A stretch of DNA of 64,000 bases from positions 248,001 through 312,000 of the forward strand of contig CAVSZK010000005.1 of assembly GCA_963732415.1 (NCBI GenBank), written 5' to 3'. Position numbers and translations under genes: made by a program. Numbering within the stretch: the first letter of the stretch is position 1; every line of letters starts with the position of its first letter. The notes beneath the pieces are model-generated. The model was given only the letters and a program-made list of their open reading frames with translations. It was not told the DNA's origin and made no database searches. The DNA is from RPQJ01 sp963732415. Lineage in GTDB: Bacteria; Pseudomonadota; Gammaproteobacteria; Steroidobacterales; Steroidobacteraceae. Positions 16,592 through 26,123 of the stretch are shown here, one piece after another.

Positions 16592-19173
16592 ACGACGATG
16601 TTAGCGAGCTTGCCGGGCACATAGATGAACTTGCGCACTGGCCTGCCCTCCATGAAGCGCTGCACGTTGGCGTCCGCGAGGGCCGCCTCGCGCACCGTAT
16701 CCTGGCCGGCATCCGACGGGACGGTCACGCGGCCGCGCAACTTGCCGTTCACCTGCACGACGACCTCGATCGAATTGCGCTCGAGCGCGTGCGCGTCGAA
16801 CTCCGGCCAGCGTTCGTCGACCGCGGCGCCCACGTGGCCGAGTTCGCTCCACAGTGCATGGCAGGCGTGCGGAACCACCGGCGAAAGCGCGAGAACCACG
16901 ATCTCCAGCGCCTCCTGCATTACCGCTCGACCCTGCGGCGAGCGGTCGTCGAAACGCGCCAGCGAGTTCATCAGTTCCATTACCGCGGCGATGGCGGTGT
17001 TGAAGGTGCGGCGGCGGCCAACGTCGTTGGTGACCTTCGCAAGCGTCTCGTGGACCTGGCGACGCATGTCGCGCTGCCCGCCAGACAATGCCTCGACCTC
17101 GAGCGCCGGTGCCTCGCCCGCTTCGACGTGCTGGTATACGGCCTTCCACAGGCGTTTCATGAAGCGGAACGCGCCTTCGACGCCTTCGTCGGACCACTCG
17201 AGCGACTGTTCGGGCGGTGCGGCGAACATCATGAAGAGCCGCGCGGTGTCGGCCCCATAGCGCTCTACGAGCGCCTGCGGGTCCACGCCGTTGCCCTTGG
17301 ACTTCGACATCGTGCCGATGCCGCCGGACTCCACAGGCTGGCCGTCCTCGCGCAGCACGGCCCCGACCTGCGCGCCCTTGTCGTCTACCAGCACGTCCAC
17401 GTCCGCCGGGTTGTAGTAGACGACTCGGCCAGACGCCGGCTTCCGGAAGTAGATCTCGTTCAGCACCATGCCCTGCGTGAGCAGGTCGGTGAAGGGCTCC
17501 GCTGTGTCGGTAAGGCCGACGTCGCGCATCACCCGCGTCCAGAAGCGCGAGTAGAGCAGGTGCAGGATCGCGTGCTCGATGCCGCCGATGTACTGGTCCA
17601 CCGGCATCCAGTAGGCGGCGCGCTGGTCGACCATCGCCGCGTCGTTGCCGGCGCTCGCGAAGCGGAAGTAGTACCAGGACGAGTCCACGAAGGTATCCAT
17701 CGTGTCCGTCTCGCGCCTGGCCGGACGGCCACAGCGGGGGCACTCGCAGGCGAGGAACGATTCGTCGCGGTTGAGCGGATTGCCGCTGCCGTCGGGCACC
17801 CGGTCCTCGGGCAGCACCACGGGTAACTGGTCGTCGGGCACCGGGACGTCGCCGCAGGATTCGCAGTGGATCAGCGGGATCGGGCAACCCCAGTAGCGCT
17901 GGCGCGAGATGCCCCAGTCCCGCAGCCGCCAGTTCACGCGGCGGCGCCCGCGAGTGTTCGACTCGAATGACTTCGCGATCGCGTCGAAGGCCTCGTCGAA
18001 GTCCAGGCCGTCGAAGCGACCGGAGTTGATCAGGCGACCGTGCTCCACGTACGCGCCCGCGTCCAGGTCGACGAGGCTGCCGTCCGAGGGCTGTATCACC
18101 TGGTGGATATTCAGGCCATAGCGACGCGCGAACTCCCAGTCGCGCTGGTCGTGCGCCGGTACCGCCATCACGGCGCCGGTGCCGTAGCCCATCAGCACGA
18201 AATTGGCGACCCAGACCGGGACGCGCGCGCCGGTCAACGGATGAATCGCGTGGACACCGGTCGGCATGCCCCGTTTTTCCATGGTCTCGAGTGCCGCCTC
18301 GGTGACACTCGTGCGCTGGCATTCGGCAAGGAAGGCCTGCAGCTCCGGGTTGCCCTGCGCGGCACGCTGAGCGAGCGGGTGCTCGGCAGCCACTGCCATG
18401 TACGTGACGCCGTAGAGAGTGTCCGGGCGCGTCGTATAGATCCGCAGCGGCTCGTCGCCGCCTTCGACGTCGAACTCGAGCTCGAGTCCTTCGGAACGGC
18501 CGATCCAGTTCGCCTGCATCAGCTTCACGCGTTCCGGCCAGCCGGGCAGCGTATCGAGCGCGCCGAGCAGTTCCTCGGCGTAGTCGGTGATGCGCAGGTA
18601 GTACATCGGGATCTCGCGCTTCTCGACCAGCGCGCCCGTGCGCCAGCCGCGCCCGTCGATCACCTGTTCGTTCGCGAGGACCGTCTTGTCCACCGGGTCC
18701 CAGTTGACCGTCCCGGTCTTGCGGTAGGCGATGCCCTTCTCGAGCATGCGCAGGAACAGCCACTGGTTCCATCGGTAGTAGTCCGGCTGGCAGGTCGCGA
18801 CCTCGCGATCCCAGTCGATTCCGAAGCCGAGCGACTTCAACTGCCGCTTCATGTACGCGATGTTGTCGTAGGTCCACTTGGCGGGCGGCACGCCGTTCGC
18901 CATCGCGGCGTTCTCGGCCGGCAGCCCGAACGCGTCCCAGCCCATGGGCTGCAGGACGTTGTAGCCCTGCATTCGCATGTAGCGCGTCAGCACGTCGCCG
19001 ATGGTGTAGTTGCGTACGTGCCCCATGTGCAGCCGTCCGCTGGGGTACGGAAACATGCACAGGCAGTAGTATTTCGGCCGGTCCGGGTCTTCGACCGCGG
19101 AAAACGTTCGCTGCCCGTCCCACCAGGCCTGGGCGAGCGACTCGACGGTGGCGGGCTCGTAGCGTTCTTGCAT
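16588..19173 (-). CDS. leuS: Leucyl-tRNA synthetase
   Basis: LeuRS (861 aa) charges tRNA-Leu. The class I signatures are intact: the HIGH equivalent HMGH in YPSGRLHMGHVRNYTIGD near residue 49, and KMSKS-type MSKSKGN near residue 620. The connective editing domain with TTRPDTLYG lies between them and the C-terminal anticodon-binding region follows. Length equals the bacterial norm. The gene precedes lptE as in other gammaproteobacteria. Confidence 0.97.
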   Translation of the reverse strand: MQERYEPATVESLAQAWWDGQRTFSAVEDPDRPKYYCLCMFPYPSGRLHMGHVRNYTIGDVLTRYMRMQGYNVLQPMGWDAFGLPAENAAMANGVPPAKWTYDNIAYMKRQLKSLGFGIDWDREVATCQPDYYRWNQWLFLRMLEKGIAYRKTGTVNWDPVDKTVLANEQVIDGRGWRTGALVEKREIPMYYLRITDYAEELLGALDTLPGWPERVKLMQANWIGRSEGLELEFDVEGGDEPLRIYTTRPDTLYGVTYMAVAAEHPLAQRAAQGNPELQAFLAECQRTSVTEAALETMEKRGMPTGVHAIHPLTGARVPVWVANFVLMGYGTGAVMAVPAHDQRDWEFARRYGLNIHQVIQPSDGSLVDLDAGAYVEHGRLINSGRFDGLDFDEAFDAIAKSFESNTRGRRRVNWRLRDWGISRQRYWGCPIPLIHCESCGDVPVPDDQLPVVLPEDRVPDGSGNPLNRDESFLACECPRCGRPARRETDTMDTFVDSSWYYFRFASAGNDAAMVDQRAAYWMPVDQYIGGIEHAILHLLYSRFWTRVMRDVGLTDTAEPFTDLLTQGMVLNEIYFRKPASGRVVYYNPADVDVLVDDKGAQVGAVLREDGQPVESGGIGTMSKSKGNGVDPQALVERYGADTARLFMMFAAPPEQSLEWSDEGVEGAFRFMKRLWKAVYQHVEAGEAPALEVEALSGGQRDMRRQVHETLAKVTNDVGRRRTFNTAIAAVMELMNSLARFDDRSPQGRAVMQEALEIVVLALSPVVPHACHALWSELGHVGAAVDERWPEFDAHALERNSIEVVVQVNGKLRGRVTVPSDAGQDTVREAALADANVQRFMEGRPVRKFIYVPGKLANIVV

Positions 19174-19252
19174 GTCGGCGGGGAGGGAAAAGGGCGCGAA
19201 ACCGGATCGTCAAGGATACCAGAGCTGCCGCCGCGCCCGCCTCGCCCGCCGC

Positions 19253-20326
19253 TCAGGCGGCCACGAAGCGCGCCACGCCGTCGCCGCCGATCTCGCGCGC
19301 GAGCAGCCCATCGGCCAGCAGGTAGTTCAGGTGCGCGACGGCCTCCCCCATCGCGAGCATGCGGTGGAATCCGCGCAGCGGCCTGCCGAACATCACCGGC
19401 AGCAGGTCAAAGGCGGTGCACGGCGCGGCGCAGGCCTCGCGCAGCGACGCAAGCTGCTGCAGGTGGTGCGCCCGCAGGTCCGAGATGCGCCTGTGCAGGC
19501 CACGGAACGGCCGGCCATGAGATGGCAGCACGAGGGTACCCTGCGGGCACTGCTCCAACCGCGCCAGCGACGCAAGGAACTCCCGGAGCGGGTCTGCGCC
19601 TGGCCGGCTGGACAATACGCTCACGTTCGGCGAGATGCTCGGCAGCACCTGGTCACCGCTGACCAGCAACCCGCCGGTGGAATCGTGGAGGCAGAGGTGG
19701 CCGCGGCAGTGGCCGCCGGTCTCCACGATGCGCCACTCCCGGCCGTGCACCTCGAGCGTGTCGTCGTCGCCCGGCGTGGCCGACAGTGTCGGGACTCCAT
19801 CAAACCAGGAATCCTGGCTCTGTGCCGGAAGCCTTGCCGGCGGTTCGTCGGCCTGCAGTCCGTGCAGCACCATGAACGCGTGCATCCGGTCGCGTATCTG
19901 TGCGGGCTCCGCCGCGAGATAGTCCACGGCCGAATCGTGCGCCACGGCCGACATCCAGACCTCGGCACCGTGGCGCTGCTGCAGCCATCGCGCGAGTCCC
20001 ATGTGATCGGGGTGGTCGTGCGTGACGAAGATCCGCGTGAGCCCGTGGTCACCGACGACCGCCTGCTCCAGCGAGGCCCACGCTTCGCGACAGGGATCGG
20101 CCGCCATGCCGGTGTCGACCAGCGTCCAGCCCCGCTCGTCCTCCATCAGCCACACATTGATGTGCGCGAGTTCCATCGGCAGCGGGATGCGCGCCCAGAG
20201 CAGACCCTCCGCGATCGGCACGGCGTGGCCGGGCTCAGGCGCAGTCACCGGCAAGTACTCGAGTTCCCGCGGCGGCGACGGGTACTGCTCGCCCTCGTGC
20301 GTTATCGCGCCATGGCGGTCGCTCAC
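19253..20326 (-). CDS. Metallo-beta-lactamase fold hydrolase
   Basis: A 357-aa MBL-fold protein with the metal motif THDHPDHMG near residue 102, a second ligand in ETGGHCRGHLCLH, an Asp in LVSGDQVLP and a late His in LPSHGRPF. A C-terminal helical extension (from about 280) resembles the LACTB2/glyoxalase II-like group. The substrate is unknown. The GTG start overlaps the lnt stop (GTGA), so it is coupled to apolipoprotein acyltransferase, and leuS follows 79 bp later. Confidence 0.85.
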   Translation of the reverse strand: MSDRHGAITHEGEQYPSPPRELEYLPVTAPEPGHAVPIAEGLLWARIPLPMELAHINVWLMEDERGWTLVDTGMAADPCREAWASLEQAVVGDHGLTRIFVTHDHPDHMGLARWLQQRHGAEVWMSAVAHDSAVDYLAAEPAQIRDRMHAFMVLHGLQADEPPARLPAQSQDSWFDGVPTLSATPGDDDTLEVHGREWRIVETGGHCRGHLCLHDSTGGLLVSGDQVLPSISPNVSVLSSRPGADPLREFLASLARLEQCPQGTLVLPSHGRPFRGLHRRISDLRAHHLQQLASLREACAAPCTAFDLLPVMFGRPLRGFHRMLAMGEAVAHLNYLLADGLLAREIGGDGVARFVAA

Positions 20327-21879
20327 CCGCGCACCTCGCCCGCCGCTCGCGGCCGGCGGAAACCGGCAACCAGCCCGATGGCGAGCAGCGCCAGTACCGG
20401 CCAGTTGCCGGCGCGCAGGTACGGGGTGAATCCAGTCCTCGGCTCGACGGTACCCGTGAGCACGCCCGGCCGGAACTGCGGCAGGCTGCCCAGCACTTTG
20501 CCGTCGTAGGCGATCAGTGCCGTCACGCCGTCATTGGTCGCGCGAAGCATCGGGCGTCCCGTTTCCAGCGAACGCATGCGGCTGATGTCTAGGTGCTGGT
20601 GAGGCGCCGAGGAATCACCGAACCATGCGTCGTTGGTGACGTTGACCAGCAGCGTGGACTCGCGAGCCAGCGCAAGCTGCTCCACGCCGTAGGCGTCCTC
20701 GTAGCAGATCGTTGGCGCGAGTGCCTCGCCACCTGCAGCGAGCGGCGACTGCGTATCGCTGCCTGCGGAGAAGTCCGAGTACGGCAGGTTCATCAGCCGC
20801 ATCCAGTCGCGGACAGCCGCAGGCACCGGAAAGAACTCCCCGAACGGTACCAGCCGGCGCTTGTAGTACCACTGCTCGCGCGGCGACCACGCCGCCATCG
20901 CATTGTAGTAAGCGCCGGACTGCGGCTCGCGGCGAACCAGCCCGGTGACCAGCGACGAACCACTCGACGCGGCAAGCGCGGTTACGTAGTCGAGGTAGCC
21001 GCGGATACTGCTCTCGAGCGACGGTATCGCCGACTCGGGCCAGACGATGATATCCGCACCCAGGTGCGGCCGCGTGAGCTCGAGGTAGAGGTTCATCGTG
21101 CTTTCGAGCTGGCCGGGAACCCACTTCATGGACTGCGGGACCGCGCCCTGCACCAGCGCGACCGAGACCTCGGTGCCTCGCGGACGCGTCCATTCGACGC
21201 GGCCGAGGACCAGCGCGAATCCCCAGGTGAGCAGCAATGCAACGAGCGCGCTCGTGCGCGCGCGCCGGTCGCCGATCAGCAGCAATACCAGGGCGCCGGC
21301 CGTCACCGCAGCCGCAAGGCTCACGGCGTAGGCGCCGCCGAGCGGCGCGTAGCCCGCAAGCGGCGTGTCGAGCTGGGTGTAGCCCAGCGCGAGCCAGGGA
21401 AATCCGCTCAGGAACCATCCGCGCAGCCACTCGGTCAGGACCCAGCCCGCGGGCAGCAGGGCAAGATAGCGCACGGGTCCGGCACTCGCTCCCCAGCGGG
21501 CGACGGCGTAGCCCAGCAGCGCCGTATAGCCACCCATGATCGCCACCATGCCCAGCATCAGCACGAGGGTGAGCCAGACCGGGGCGTGCCCGATCAGGTG
21601 AATGCTGTGATACAGCCAGTAGGTGCCGGCGAGGAACGTGCCGCCAGTGAACAGCAGGCCGCGCCAGGCCGCCTCGCGCGGCGCGGCACCGTCCCAGCAC
21701 AGCATCAGAAACGCCGGGCACAGGAATGCCAGCGCCCACACGCCGGCAGGTGCGAACGCGAGCGACAGCAGCGCGCCGACCGGAAGCGCCAGCCAGCGCC
21801 CGCGCCGGTCGACGAATTCGCGGATACGGATCGCCGCGAGCGAGCCGGGCGAGCCGGTTTCAGCTGGCAAGTCCACCAC
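20323..21879 (-). CDS. lnt: Apolipoprotein N-acyltransferase Lnt
   Basis: Lnt (518 aa) adds the third acyl chain to lipoproteins at the inner membrane. Several membrane helices occupy roughly residues 28-225, followed by a nitrilase-like domain with the triad Glu282 (VWPESAIP), Lys340 (YKRRLVPFGE) and Cys392 (TICYEDAYG). The GTG at 21879 shares one base with the corC stop (TAGTG). A second GTG follows at once. Readings further upstream belong to corC in another frame. The two lipoproteins at 30.9-31.8 kb are among its likely clients. Confidence 0.94.
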   Translation of the reverse strand: MVDLPAETGSPGSLAAIRIREFVDRRGRWLALPVGALLSLAFAPAGVWALAFLCPAFLMLCWDGAAPREAAWRGLLFTGGTFLAGTYWLYHSIHLIGHAPVWLTLVLMLGMVAIMGGYTALLGYAVARWGASAGPVRYLALLPAGWVLTEWLRGWFLSGFPWLALGYTQLDTPLAGYAPLGGAYAVSLAAAVTAGALVLLLIGDRRARTSALVALLLTWGFALVLGRVEWTRPRGTEVSVALVQGAVPQSMKWVPGQLESTMNLYLELTRPHLGADIIVWPESAIPSLESSIRGYLDYVTALAASSGSSLVTGLVRREPQSGAYYNAMAAWSPREQWYYKRRLVPFGEFFPVPAAVRDWMRLMNLPYSDFSAGSDTQSPLAAGGEALAPTICYEDAYGVEQLALARESTLLVNVTNDAWFGDSSAPHQHLDISRMRSLETGRPMLRATNDGVTALIAYDGKVLGSLPQFRPGVLTGTVEPRTGFTPYLRAGNWPVLALLAIGLVAGFRRPRAAGEVRG

Positions 21880-22739
21880 TACAGGGGAGCGGGCTTCAGT
21901 TCTAGGTCGCGAGGCGTGCGGACGCGCAGCGTCTCGATCCTGCGCCGATCGGCGCGCAGCACCTCGATCTCGAATCCGCCGATCTCGAGCGACTCGCCGC
22001 GCCTCGGCAGCCGACCGAGTTCGTGCAGCACCAGTCCGCCGATCGTGTCGAATTCCTCGTCGGAGAATCGAGTACCGAACGCCCGATTGAAATCCTCGAT
22101 CCGCGTGAGCGCCGGGACGGTGAACGTGCGCTCCGACTCCTTGCGCATGCCCTCGCCCTCGTCCACATCGTACTCGTCGCCGATCTCGCCCACGATTTCC
22201 TCGAGCACGTCCTCGATCGTGAGCAGGCCTGAGACGCCGCCGTACTCGTCCACCACGATGGCCATATGGTTGTGGCTGACGCGGAACTCCTTCAGCAGCA
22301 CGTTCAGGCGCTTGCTCTCCGGTATCAGCACCGCGGGCCGCAGGCACTCGCGTATGTCGAACGGCCCGTCGTCGCCCTGCGCAAAATAGCGCAGCAGGTC
22401 CTTGGCGAGCAGGATCCCGGCGATCTCATCGCGGTCCTCCCCCACCACCGGGAATCGCGAGTGCCCGGACTCGATGACGATGGGCAGGATGCCGCCCGGC
22501 GGCTCGTCGCGCTGGATCACGACCATCTGCGAGCGCGGCACCATGACGTCGCGCACCTGGGTCTCCGATACCTGCAGTACGCCCTCGAGCATCGCGAGAA
22601 CGTCCGCCTCGATGAGCCCCCGGTCGCTGGCGTCGGTGAGCAGTTCCGCCAACTGCTCGACGTCCTTGGGCTCTCCCGACAGCGATTCGACGAGGCGGCG
22701 CAGCCAGCTTCCTACCGGCCTCGAGCGTTTGTGGGTCAT
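21879..22739 (-). CDS. corC: CorC/YbeX-type CBS-domain protein
   Basis: A 286-aa soluble protein with two CBS domains (about residues 60-190) and a C-terminal CorC/HlyC transporter-associated domain (about 205-280, GGLVLHELGRLPRRGE). YbeX is linked to magnesium/cobalt efflux in older work and to ribosome and rRNA metabolism through its operon partner ybeY. The start ATG overlaps the ybeY stop by 4 bp. There is no membrane segment. Confidence 0.92.
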   Translation of the reverse strand: MTHKRSRPVGSWLRRLVESLSGEPKDVEQLAELLTDASDRGLIEADVLAMLEGVLQVSETQVRDVMVPRSQMVVIQRDEPPGGILPIVIESGHSRFPVVGEDRDEIAGILLAKDLLRYFAQGDDGPFDIRECLRPAVLIPESKRLNVLLKEFRVSHNHMAIVVDEYGGVSGLLTIEDVLEEIVGEIGDEYDVDEGEGMRKESERTFTVPALTRIEDFNRAFGTRFSDEEFDTIGGLVLHELGRLPRRGESLEIGGFEIEVLRADRRRIETLRVRTPRDLELKPAPL

Positions 22740-23257
22740 TTGGCCTGTTCGATCACGGGAAGATACGGATTCTGATACCCGAATCCAGCGAGGATTGCCA
22801 CTTCCAGCCGTTCCATCGCGCGCGCCGCGCGCGGCCGCTCGTGGTCGTAGCCGTGCAGGTGAAGGACGCCGTGCACGACCATGTGCGCCCAGTGCGCCGC
22901 ACGCTCCTTGTGCTGCTCGCGCGCCTCCGCGGCGACGACGGCCGCGCAGATGGCGAGGTCACCGAGCGAACCGCAGAGCGCGCATTCCTGCGCCGAGGCC
23001 GGGAAAGACAGCACGTTGGTCGGCTTGTCCTTGCCGCGGTAGGTGCGGTTGAGGCGCCGGCTCTCCGCAGGGCCGACGACCCGCAGACCGAGCCTGCCCG
23101 CCGGACCGGCACTGCTGCCTGCCTGCCTTGGCCGTCCCTCCAGCGCCGCGCGGTGCGCGGCCCGGGCCCAGCGTCCAAGCGCCGTCCTGGTCGGGACCCA
23201 CGGTCGCACGGCCGCGAACTGCGCCTCGACCGCGAGCGCCGGACGGGCGGTGTTCAA
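22736..23257 (-). CDS. ybeY: Endoribonuclease YbeY
   Basis: YbeY (173 aa) is a metal-dependent endoribonuclease for 16S rRNA 3' maturation and ribosome quality control. The zinc motif HGVLHLHGYDH carries the three metal-binding histidines, and YRGKDKPTNVLSFP is intact. The only fitting start is TTG at 23257, overlapping the phoH stop as TTGA. No ATG occurs before the conserved core. An insertion of about 12 residues rich in Gly/Ala/Arg lies ahead of LGLRVVG. Confidence 0.93.
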   Translation of the reverse strand: MNTARPALAVEAQFAAVRPWVPTRTALGRWARAAHRAALEGRPRQAGSSAGPAGRLGLRVVGPAESRRLNRTYRGKDKPTNVLSFPASAQECALCGSLGDLAICAAVVAAEAREQHKERAAHWAHMVVHGVLHLHGYDHERPRAARAMERLEVAILAGFGYQNPYLPVIEQAK

Positions 23258-24234
23258 GCCTCGGGCTCCTTCTCGTCCGACGCCCGTTCGTAGGCCTGGA
23301 CGATGCGCTGAACCAGCGGGTGGCGCACCACGTCGCGCGCGTTGAAGAACGTGAAGGCGACACCCTCCACTCCGCGCAGCACCTCGATCGCGTGCCTGAG
23401 GCCCGAGCGCTGGTGACGAGGAAGGTCGATCTGCGTGATGTCACCCGTGACGACGGCCCGTGACCCGAAGCCCAGGCGGGTGAGGAACATCTTCATTTGC
23501 TCCACGGTCGTGTTCTGGGCCTCGTCGAGGATGATGAAGGAGTCGTTCAGCGAGCGTCCACGCATGAATGCAAGCGGCGCCACCTCGATCACCTGGCGCT
23601 CGATGTGACGCGCGACGCGATCGAATCCCATCATCTCGTAGAGCGCGTCGTACATCGGCCGCAGGTACGGGTCGACTTTCTGCGCAAGGTCGCCAGGCAG
23701 GAACCCGAGACGCTCGCCGGCCTCGACCGCGGGGCGGACGAGCACGATGCGCCGGACCGAACCCGACTGCAGCGCCTCGACCGCGCTCGCGACCGCGAGG
23801 TAAGTCTTGCCCGTGCCTGCAGGGCCGATGCCGAAGGTCAGGTCATTGCGGTGAATGTTCTCGAGGTACTGGCACTGGTTCGCGCCGCGGCCGCGCACGC
23901 CCCCTCGCTGGGTCTGCACCACGACGTCCCCGCCAGCGTCACGCCGCTCGTCGGGCGCGGGGAAACCGAGCTCCTGCACACAGAGGTGGACCCGGTCCGC
24001 CGACATGGCTTCGCTGGCCGACAGGTCGAACATGCGTCGAAGGACTGCCGCGGCGTTGTCGACGGTTCCGGCCGCGCCGAAGACCTGCAGCTGGTGCCCG
24101 CGGCGACGAACTTCGACGCCTAGCCGTTCCTCGACGTGACGCAGGTTCTGTTCCATCGGTCCGCTGAAATTCGCAAGCCGCGCATTGTCGGCGTCCTCCA
24201 GCGAGATCTCCCGCATCGAGACCTGGGCGCTCAA
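23254..24234 (-). CDS. ybeZ: PhoH-family ATPase (YbeZ)
   Basis: A 326-aa PhoH-like P-loop ATPase, the usual partner of YbeY in RNA metabolism. An N-terminal KH-like segment (LEDADNARLANFSGP onward) is followed by Walker A GPAGTGKTY, RPAVEAGERLGFLPGDL and Walker B FIILDEAQNTT. Two starts are possible: TTG at 24234, overlapping the miaB stop as TTGA with GGAG 6 nt upstream, or ATG at 24216. The first matches the ybeY pattern and the E. coli N-terminal length. Confidence 0.93.
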   Translation of the reverse strand: MSAQVSMREISLEDADNARLANFSGPMEQNLRHVEERLGVEVRRRGHQLQVFGAAGTVDNAAAVLRRMFDLSASEAMSADRVHLCVQELGFPAPDERRDAGGDVVVQTQRGGVRGRGANQCQYLENIHRNDLTFGIGPAGTGKTYLAVASAVEALQSGSVRRIVLVRPAVEAGERLGFLPGDLAQKVDPYLRPMYDALYEMMGFDRVARHIERQVIEVAPLAFMRGRSLNDSFIILDEAQNTTVEQMKMFLTRLGFGSRAVVTGDITQIDLPRHQRSGLRHAIEVLRGVEGVAFTFFNARDVVRHPLVQRIVQAYERASDEKEPEA

Positions 24235-25571
24235 GCGATGCTCCGCTCGGGGAACGCGAGTCGGCCGCGCAGCGAATTTGCCATCGCCTCCGTGACCACT
24301 ACATCCGTGAAATGATCCATCAGCGACGACGGGCCGTCGAAATTGACCCACCGGTTGTTCCCGGTACGTCCGGCGAGCTGCCGGGGGTCGCGTCGCGCAT
24401 TGCGCTCGACCAGCACGCGCTGCACCGACCCGACCATCGCGCGGCTGATCGCTCGCGCCTGTGCGTCCACCAGTTCCTGCAGTCGCTCCAGGCGGCGCTG
24501 TTTCTCTTCCGGAGTGACGTCGTCGGGCAGCGAAGCTGCGGGCGTCCCGGGGCGGCGGCTGTAGATGAAGCTGAAGCTCTGGTCGAAGCCCACGTCGGCG
24601 ACCAGGCCGAGCGTCGCCTCGAAGTCGAGCTCGGTCTCGCCGGGAAAGCCCACTATGAAATCGGATGAAACGCTGATGTCCGGGCGCGCCTCGCGCAGCC
24701 GCCTGATCTTCTGGCGGTACTCGAGTGCCGTATGGCCACGTTTCATCATGGCGAGGACCCGATCCGAGCCACTCTGCACCGGCAGGTGCAGGTAACTCGC
24801 GAGCTGCGGCACGTCACGATACGCCTCGACCAGGCTGTCGCGGAACTCGACGGGATGCGAGGTCATGAAGCGTATGCGCTCGATGCCAGGCACCTCGGCG
24901 ACAAAATAGATGAGCGCTGCGAGGTCCGCCTGCCCGCCACCGTCGAGCCTTCCGCGGTAGGCGTTCACGTTCTGCCCGAGCAGCGTCACCTCGCGCACGC
25001 CTTGCCGGGCCAGGCTGCGTACCTCGTCCATCACCTGCTCGAGCGGGCGGCTCACTTCGTCGCCGCGCGTGTATGGCACGACACAGAACGTGCAGTACTT
25101 GCTGCAGCCTTCCATCACCGACACGAAGGCCGTGGCGCCGATCGCGCGCGGCTCCGGTAGCCGGTCGAACTTTTCGATTTCCGGGAAACTCACGTCCACG
25201 ACCGAGCGCGTCCCGCGCTTCACCGCAGCGATCATCTCCGGCAGCCTGTGCAGCGTCTGGGGCCCGAACACCAGGTCCACGAACGGCGCGCGATCCGTGA
25301 TGCCCTCGCCTTCCTGGCTGGCGACGCAGCCGCCCACGCCGATGATCACCTCGGGGCGCTGCTGCTTGAGGAATCGCCACTGCCCGAGCAGCGAGAAGAC
25401 TTTCTCCTGTGCCTTCTCGCGGACCGAGCAGGTGTTCAGCAGCAGCAGGTCCGCCCGCGCCGGGTCATCGGTCGACTCGTAGGCGCCGGACTCGCGCAGC
25501 ACGTCCGCCATGCGGGCGGAGTCGTACTCGTTCATCTGGCAACCGAAGGTTCTGACGTGTACGAGAGGCAT
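24231..25571 (-). CDS. miaB: tRNA-2-methylthio-N6-dimethylallyladenosine synthase MiaB
   Basis: MiaB (446 aa) is a radical-SAM methylthiotransferase modifying A37 of tRNAs that read UNN codons. Auxiliary cluster cysteines are at 11 (TFGCQMN), near 47 (NTCSVR) and near 81 (GGCVASQ). The radical SAM CSKYCTFC motif starts near residue 155, and a C-terminal TRAM domain ends the protein. It follows ssb by 18 bp and heads the tRNA/rRNA maturation run. Confidence 0.96.
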   Translation of the reverse strand: MPLVHVRTFGCQMNEYDSARMADVLRESGAYESTDDPARADLLLLNTCSVREKAQEKVFSLLGQWRFLKQQRPEVIIGVGGCVASQEGEGITDRAPFVDLVFGPQTLHRLPEMIAAVKRGTRSVVDVSFPEIEKFDRLPEPRAIGATAFVSVMEGCSKYCTFCVVPYTRGDEVSRPLEQVMDEVRSLARQGVREVTLLGQNVNAYRGRLDGGGQADLAALIYFVAEVPGIERIRFMTSHPVEFRDSLVEAYRDVPQLASYLHLPVQSGSDRVLAMMKRGHTALEYRQKIRRLREARPDISVSSDFIVGFPGETELDFEATLGLVADVGFDQSFSFIYSRRPGTPAASLPDDVTPEEKQRRLERLQELVDAQARAISRAMVGSVQRVLVERNARRDPRQLAGRTGNNRWVNFDGPSSLMDHFTDVVVTEAMANSLRGRLAFPERSIA

Positions 25572-25589
25572 GGGCCGGATCAGGCGGCC

Positions 25590-26057
25590 TCAGAAGGGAA
25601 TGTCGTCGTCGAAGGCGTCATCCCGCCCCGATGCGGGCGCGGACTCGGGCTCGGCGTGCTCGCCGCTACCACTCGCTGCACGCGGCGCAGAGCGTGATTC
25701 AGTTCCCGCGCCGCCGCCGCCACGACCGCCGAGCATCTGCATCTCGTTGGCGATCACCTCGGTCGAGTAACGGTCGCGGCCTTCCTTGTCCTGCCACTTG
25801 CGCGTTCGCAGCTTGCCCTCGAGGTAGACCTGCGAGCCCTTGCGGAGGTACTCGGCCGCAATCTCCGCGAGGCGGTCGTACATGACCACGCTGTGCCACT
25901 CCGTCTGCTCGCGCTGCTCGCCGGTCTGCTTGTCCTTCCAGCTCTCCGACGTGGCGACGCGCAGGTTGGTGACGGCCTTGCCGCTCGGCATGTAGCGCGT
26001 CTCCGGGTCCTGCCCGAGATTGCCGACGATGATGACTTTGTTGATACCGCGTGCCAT
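25590..26057 (-). CDS. ssb: Single-stranded DNA-binding protein
   Basis: SSB (155 aa). The OB fold spans about residues 1-110 (MARGINKVIIVGNLGQDPE, WHSVVMYDRLAEIAAEYL), followed by a disordered Gly/Ser/Ala-rich linker and the acidic tip DDDIPF that binds partner proteins. The start at 26057 matches the family. An upstream in-frame ATG at 26072 would add five residues. It lies near uvrA, as in many gammaproteobacteria, but with an MFS gene between. Confidence 0.96.
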   Translation of the reverse strand: MARGINKVIIVGNLGQDPETRYMPSGKAVTNLRVATSESWKDKQTGEQREQTEWHSVVMYDRLAEIAAEYLRKGSQVYLEGKLRTRKWQDKEGRDRYSTEVIANEMQMLGGRGGGGAGTESRSAPRAASGSGEHAEPESAPASGRDDAFDDDIPF

Positions 26058-26085
26058 GGCGCCCACCTGCATGTAAAGGAGTGAA

Positions 26086-26091
26086 ATTTTA
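26086..26091 (-). promoter_or_regulatory. Candidate -10 box before ssb
   Basis: TAAAAT on the minus strand in the 66-bp gap between the MFS gene and ssb, giving a leader of about 22 nt. The matching -35 (TTTCCG or TCCGCC) is weak. Confidence 0.3.
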
Positions 26092-26123
26092 CGCCACGGG
26101 GCAGCCGCGGCGGAAACCATGAA

